Part shown: positions 61,266 to 64,000 of the stretch, in pieces
How positions within the stretch are numbered: position 1 is the stretch's first letter
How the letters are laid out: each line of letters opens with the position of its first letter
Assembly: GCA_947496465.1 (NCBI GenBank)
Contig: CANMCX010000004.1
Location: 1 to 64,000 of the forward strand
DNA from: Marinifilum_A sediminis
Lineage (GTDB): Bacteria; Bacteroidota; Bacteroidia; Bacteroidales; Marinifilaceae
Direction of reading: 5' to 3'
Length of the DNA stretch: 64,000 bases
Translations under genes and position numbers: made by a program
Notes under the pieces: generated by a model
What the model was told of the DNA's origin: nothing
Seen by the model: only the letters and a program-made list of their open reading frames with translations
Database searches by the model: none

Positions 61266-62063
61266 ATGAGATACTTTTTCCATGCGGCATACAAAGGCAG
61301 TTCATATCGAGGCTGGCAAAAACAGATTAATGCCAAAAGTGTTCAGGAAAGTATCGAAGATATTTTATCCGATTTTCTAAAACAGAAGGTACACTGCCAA
61401 GGATGCGGCAGAACCGATGCTGGTGTTCATTCATCGCAATACTATTTTCATATTGATGTAAATAAAGAAATCGATAATCAACTCCTGTTTGCAATAAATC
61501 GAATGCTTCCTACAGATATTGCTATTTACGATATTATTAAGGTAGATTCCCGGAATCATGCACAACATAGTGCTTGTGAAAGAACCTATAACTACTTTAT
61601 TCACATTGAAAAAAATCCTTTCTTAAATGATATAAGCTCTCTTTATAATATTGAAATTGATATCGAAAAAATGCAGATTGCTGCCAATCTTTTAATTGGA
61701 GATAACGATTTTCGTGCATTTTGCAAAACGCCAAATAGACACAATCATACCAATTGTGAAATCAGAAAAGCACAATTTTATATAGATCAATCAGGTAAAT
61801 TTTTCCGATTTGAAATTCGAGGGAACCGTTTTCTGAAAGGAATGATAAGAATATTGATGCATGAATTGATAAAGGTTGGTGAAAATAAAATAAGCATTGA
61901 AGAATTTCACCAATGCTTACGAAATAAAATTCCACCAAAGCCACTTAATCTTGCTTATCCTCAAGGTTTATATTTATCGAAAATTGCTTATCCTTTTCTC
62001 AAACAAATTCCTTCAAAAGAGTTTTGTCCAATATTGAAAATGCACTCCTGGATTACAATTTAA
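61266..62063 (+). CDS. truA: tRNA pseudouridine(38-40) synthase
   Basis: A 265-residue TruA with the catalytic Asp51 in GCGRTDAGVHS, the N-terminal YKGSSYRGWQ, and FEIRGNRFLKGMIRIL near the C-terminus. It isomerises uridines 38-40 in the anticodon arm of tRNAs. Length is normal. The last 4 bases overlap the 3' end of the convergent kinase gene, leaving no room for a separate terminator. Confidence 0.94.
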   Translation: MRYFFHAAYKGSSYRGWQKQINAKSVQESIEDILSDFLKQKVHCQGCGRTDAGVHSSQYYFHIDVNKEIDNQLLFAINRMLPTDIAIYDIIKVDSRNHAQHSACERTYNYFIHIEKNPFLNDISSLYNIEIDIEKMQIAANLLIGDNDFRAFCKTPNRHNHTNCEIRKAQFYIDQSGKFFRFEIRGNRFLKGMIRILMHELIKVGENKISIEEFHQCLRNKIPPKPLNLAYPQGLYLSKIAYPFLKQIPSKEFCPILKMHSWITI

Positions 62064-64000
62064 TTGTAATGTTTTGCATATTTCTCTAATTTCAAAAATA
62101 GCTCTTCAGGATTAATAGGTTTTGTTACAAAATCGTTCATTCCTGCGGCAAGAACTTTTCCTCTAATTTCATTAAAAGCTGAAGCTGTTACTGCAATAAT
62201 TGGAATTTCCTTATACTTGTTTGCTTCTAGTTTCCTTATATTTTCTGAAGCAGCATAACCATCCATTATTGGCATTTGCAAATCCATTAAAACCATATCA
62301 AAATCTTCTTCCTGTATCTTATCTAATGCCGATTGACCATTTTTAGCAACCTCATATGTAACATTCCATTTCTTTAAAAATTGTTTAATTATCAATACAT
62401 TCATTGGATTATCTTCTGCAACCAAAACGTGCAAACCTTCAATTTTAGAACATTCCTTAAAGTAATCATCATTAAAATTGACCTGTTGTGCCGATTTCAT
62501 GCTTGTTTTCAACTCTACATCTACAAAAAAAGATGTTCCTTTATCCAATTCACTTTCAACAGAAATGGTTCCATTCATCAATTCAATGAGCTTACCAGTT
62601 ATCGCCAATCCTAAGCCTGTACCACCATACAAACGTGTTGTATTAGAATCTGCCTGAGAAAATGACTCAAATATTTGATCCTTTTTATCGGCAGGTATAC
62701 CAATTCCTGTATCAGAAATTTCAAATTGTAATTTAATATTGTCATTCTTAAAGCTGCTAAAATTCACTTTTAATGACACTGATCCTTCATCAGTAAACTT
62801 TATTGCGTTTCCACATAAATTTGTGACAATCTGGGATAAACGTGTCGGATCGCCCATCAAATGAGCAGGAATTTTAGGGTCAACCTCCACAATAAAATCT
62901 AAATTCTCCTCTTTCGCTTTCATGTGAAAACCTGCCGCCACATTATTAATAAAATTCCGGAAATTAAAATCAATACTTTCCAATTCTACTTTACCCGCTT
63001 CAATTTTACTAAAATCTAAAACGTCGTTAATCAATGTCATTAAATTATCTGCTGATAACTTAAGTATATTCAAATTACTCAATTGATCTTCCCTGGGATT
63101 ATCTTCTGATAAAAGGTGTGTTACACCAATTACGGCATTCATTGGAGTTCTAATTTCATGGGACATAGTAGATAAAAACAATGCTTTTGCCCTAGTCGCT
63201 TCCTCGGCTTTTTCTTTGGCCAAAATAAGTTCTGATTCCACTCTTTTTCTCTCCGATAAATCATTCAAAGCAACAAATAATATATTTCCCTCACTTAACT
63301 GAATTGGATTTAAACTCACTTCAACAGGGAACTCTGTACCATCAGCTTTTTTATGAACCCAATCAAATTTATTATAACCATTTTCTTTTGCAATACGAAT
63401 CATTTCCACTACTTTATCTGATGATTTTGAACCATCAGGTTGATATTCTGGTGAAAAATCCTTTACATATTTACCAACAAGATTTTCTTTCCCATCAACA
63501 CCATATAAATTTGCACAAGCATTATTGCATTCTATAAATCGTGCCTCTTTTATTATTAAATAAGCAACTGATGATTTTTCAAAAATTAACTTGAATTTCT
63601 CAATGGTCAAATTCTTCTCTTTTTCAAGATTTTTTCTAGTGGAAATATCTTTAATAAAACCTGTTAAACCTGTGACTATTCCACTATCATTAATTGATAC
63701 TCGAGCCAGAAGTTCACACCATTTATAACTTCCATTTCTTGTTACAAATCGAACTTCACCCTGACAATCAACCTCTTCTCCATCGATCAATCTCTTTAAT
63801 TTTATTTTACACAAATCAATGTCAGAAGGATGCATAAATTCAAAAATATTGATCCCAATACTATCGTTTAAATCAAATCCCGTAATATGAGTCCACGCAG
63901 AATTTAGATACAACCACTCACCTTCAACATTTGCCTGAAAAATTATTTCACTAATGTTCTCAACTATAGATTTAAGTCTGGTACTTGCAGTTTTAGCTTC
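62060..64000 (-). CDS. PAS-containing hybrid histidine kinase (5' end beyond the window)
   Basis: The frame stays open to the window edge. Residues upstream of the first possible start (a TTG at 63913) already read as PAS sequence (SIVENISEIIFQANVEG), so the true start lies beyond 64000. Visible order: PAS with PAC, second PAS (FEKSSVAYLIIKEARFIECN), HisKA with SHEIRTPMN, HATPase_c (NLCGNAIKF; DTGIGI; GTGLGLAIT) and a C-terminal receiver with LMDLQMPIMDG and TKPIN. No membrane helix is seen in this part. It is a multistep phosphorelay kinase of unknown signal, encoded convergently with truA. Confidence 0.9.
   Translation of the reverse strand, partial: EAKTASTRLKSIVENISEIIFQANVEGEWLYLNSAWTHITGFDLNDSIGINIFEFMHPSDIDLCKIKLKRLIDGEEVDCQGEVRFVTRNGSYKWCELLARVSINDSGIVTGLTGFIKDISTRKNLEKEKNLTIEKFKLIFEKSSVAYLIIKEARFIECNNACANLYGVDGKENLVGKYVKDFSPEYQPDGSKSSDKVVEMIRIAKENGYNKFDWVHKKADGTEFPVEVSLNPIQLSEGNILFVALNDLSERKRVESELILAKEKAEEATRAKALFLSTMSHEIRTPMNAVIGVTHLLSEDNPREDQLSNLNILKLSADNLMTLINDVLDFSKIEAGKVELESIDFNFRNFINNVAAGFHMKAKEENLDFIVEVDPKIPAHLMGDPTRLSQIVTNLCGNAIKFTDEGSVSLKVNFSSFKNDNIKLQFEISDTGIGIPADKKDQIFESFSQADSNTTRLYGGTGLGLAITGKLIELMNGTISVESELDKGTSFFVDVELKTSMKSAQQVNFNDDYFKECSKIEGLHVLVAEDNPMNVLIIKQFLKKWNVTYEVAKNGQSALDKIQEEDFDMVLMDLQMPIMDGYAASENIRKLEANKYKEIPIIAVTASAFNEIRGKVLAAGMNDFVTKPINPEELFLKLEKYAKHYN

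Noticed and set aside
1..64000. tRNA/rRNA genes, insertion sequences, prophage or integrative-element boundaries
   Set aside because: No transposase, integrase, phage structural gene, tRNA-like cloverleaf or target-site duplication was recognised. Base composition appears even throughout by eye.

Overview
The window looks like a chromosomal segment of a low-GC, free-living, probably marine member of the Bacteroidota. The evidence is AT-rich DNA with few Shine-Dalgarno sites, several TAnnTTTG-type -7 boxes, and families typical of that phylum: a patatin-BamA fusion, a CzcA-type pump fused to TolC, exosortase K with an MSEP-CTERM target, a DUF4136 lipoprotein and CreD. A Marinifilaceae-like source (Labilibaculum/Ancylomarina type) is my guess only. 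I saw no rRNA, tRNA, IS element, prophage or CRISPR array.

Layout. 1-5.4 kb (minus): a histidine kinase/OmpR-type regulator pair, a small exported protein, and two tandem exported proteins built from four copies of a GH2-type sugar-binding module. Two related 7-bp-period repeat arrays lie in this block. 5.5-7.5 kb: an arsR-arsC-acr3 arsenic operon with a well-formed promoter. 7.6-8.9 kb: two envelope proteins. 9-12.8 kb: a likely carbonyl/electrophile-stress group (YqhD-type reductase and DJ-1/PfpI protein, divergent from a LysR regulator and an Spx/ArsC-like protein, then a MIF-type tautomerase). 12.8-15.6 kb: aspartokinase and diaminopimelate decarboxylase behind a lysine-rich leader peptide and a terminator, which looks like a transcription attenuator. 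15.6-22.4 kb: outer-membrane protein, patatin-type protein, GAF protein, azoreductase. 22.5-27.4 kb: an H-NOX nitric-oxide sensor with its hybrid kinase, divergent from a REC-kinase.

27.5-41.4 kb is one 12-gene minus-strand exopolysaccharide operon: CheY-like protein, sugar transferase with a fused receiver-like domain, half-length TolC, Wzz/BY-kinase-like protein, Wzx, Wzy/ligase, five glycosyltransferases and an acyltransferase. No Wza-type exporter is present. 41.9-47.4 kb: a heavy-metal RND pump fused to its own outer-membrane factor, plus its adaptor. 47.5-50.7 kb: a cysteine-rich lone PAS protein, a decayed Rossmann-fold gene, a Gfo/Idh/MocA oxidoreductase, a cysteine-rich small protein and an SRAP protein. 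50.8-56.8 kb: membrane protein, winged-helix regulator, creD, dgkA, xrtK and MSEP-CTERM gene in close succession, with two copies of a perfect 7-5-7 palindrome that define a probable local regulon. 56.9-64 kb: outer-membrane protein, methyltransferase, SRPBCC protein, C69 dipeptidase, truA, and a PAS hybrid kinase cut by the window edge.

Signal transduction is dense: four histidine kinases, two stand-alone receivers, one receiver-like fusion, H-NOX, PAS and GAF proteins. The candidates most worth testing are the pseudo-receiver/sugar-transferase fusion, the palindrome-controlled creD-dgkA-xrtK-MSEP cluster and the lysine-leader attenuator.
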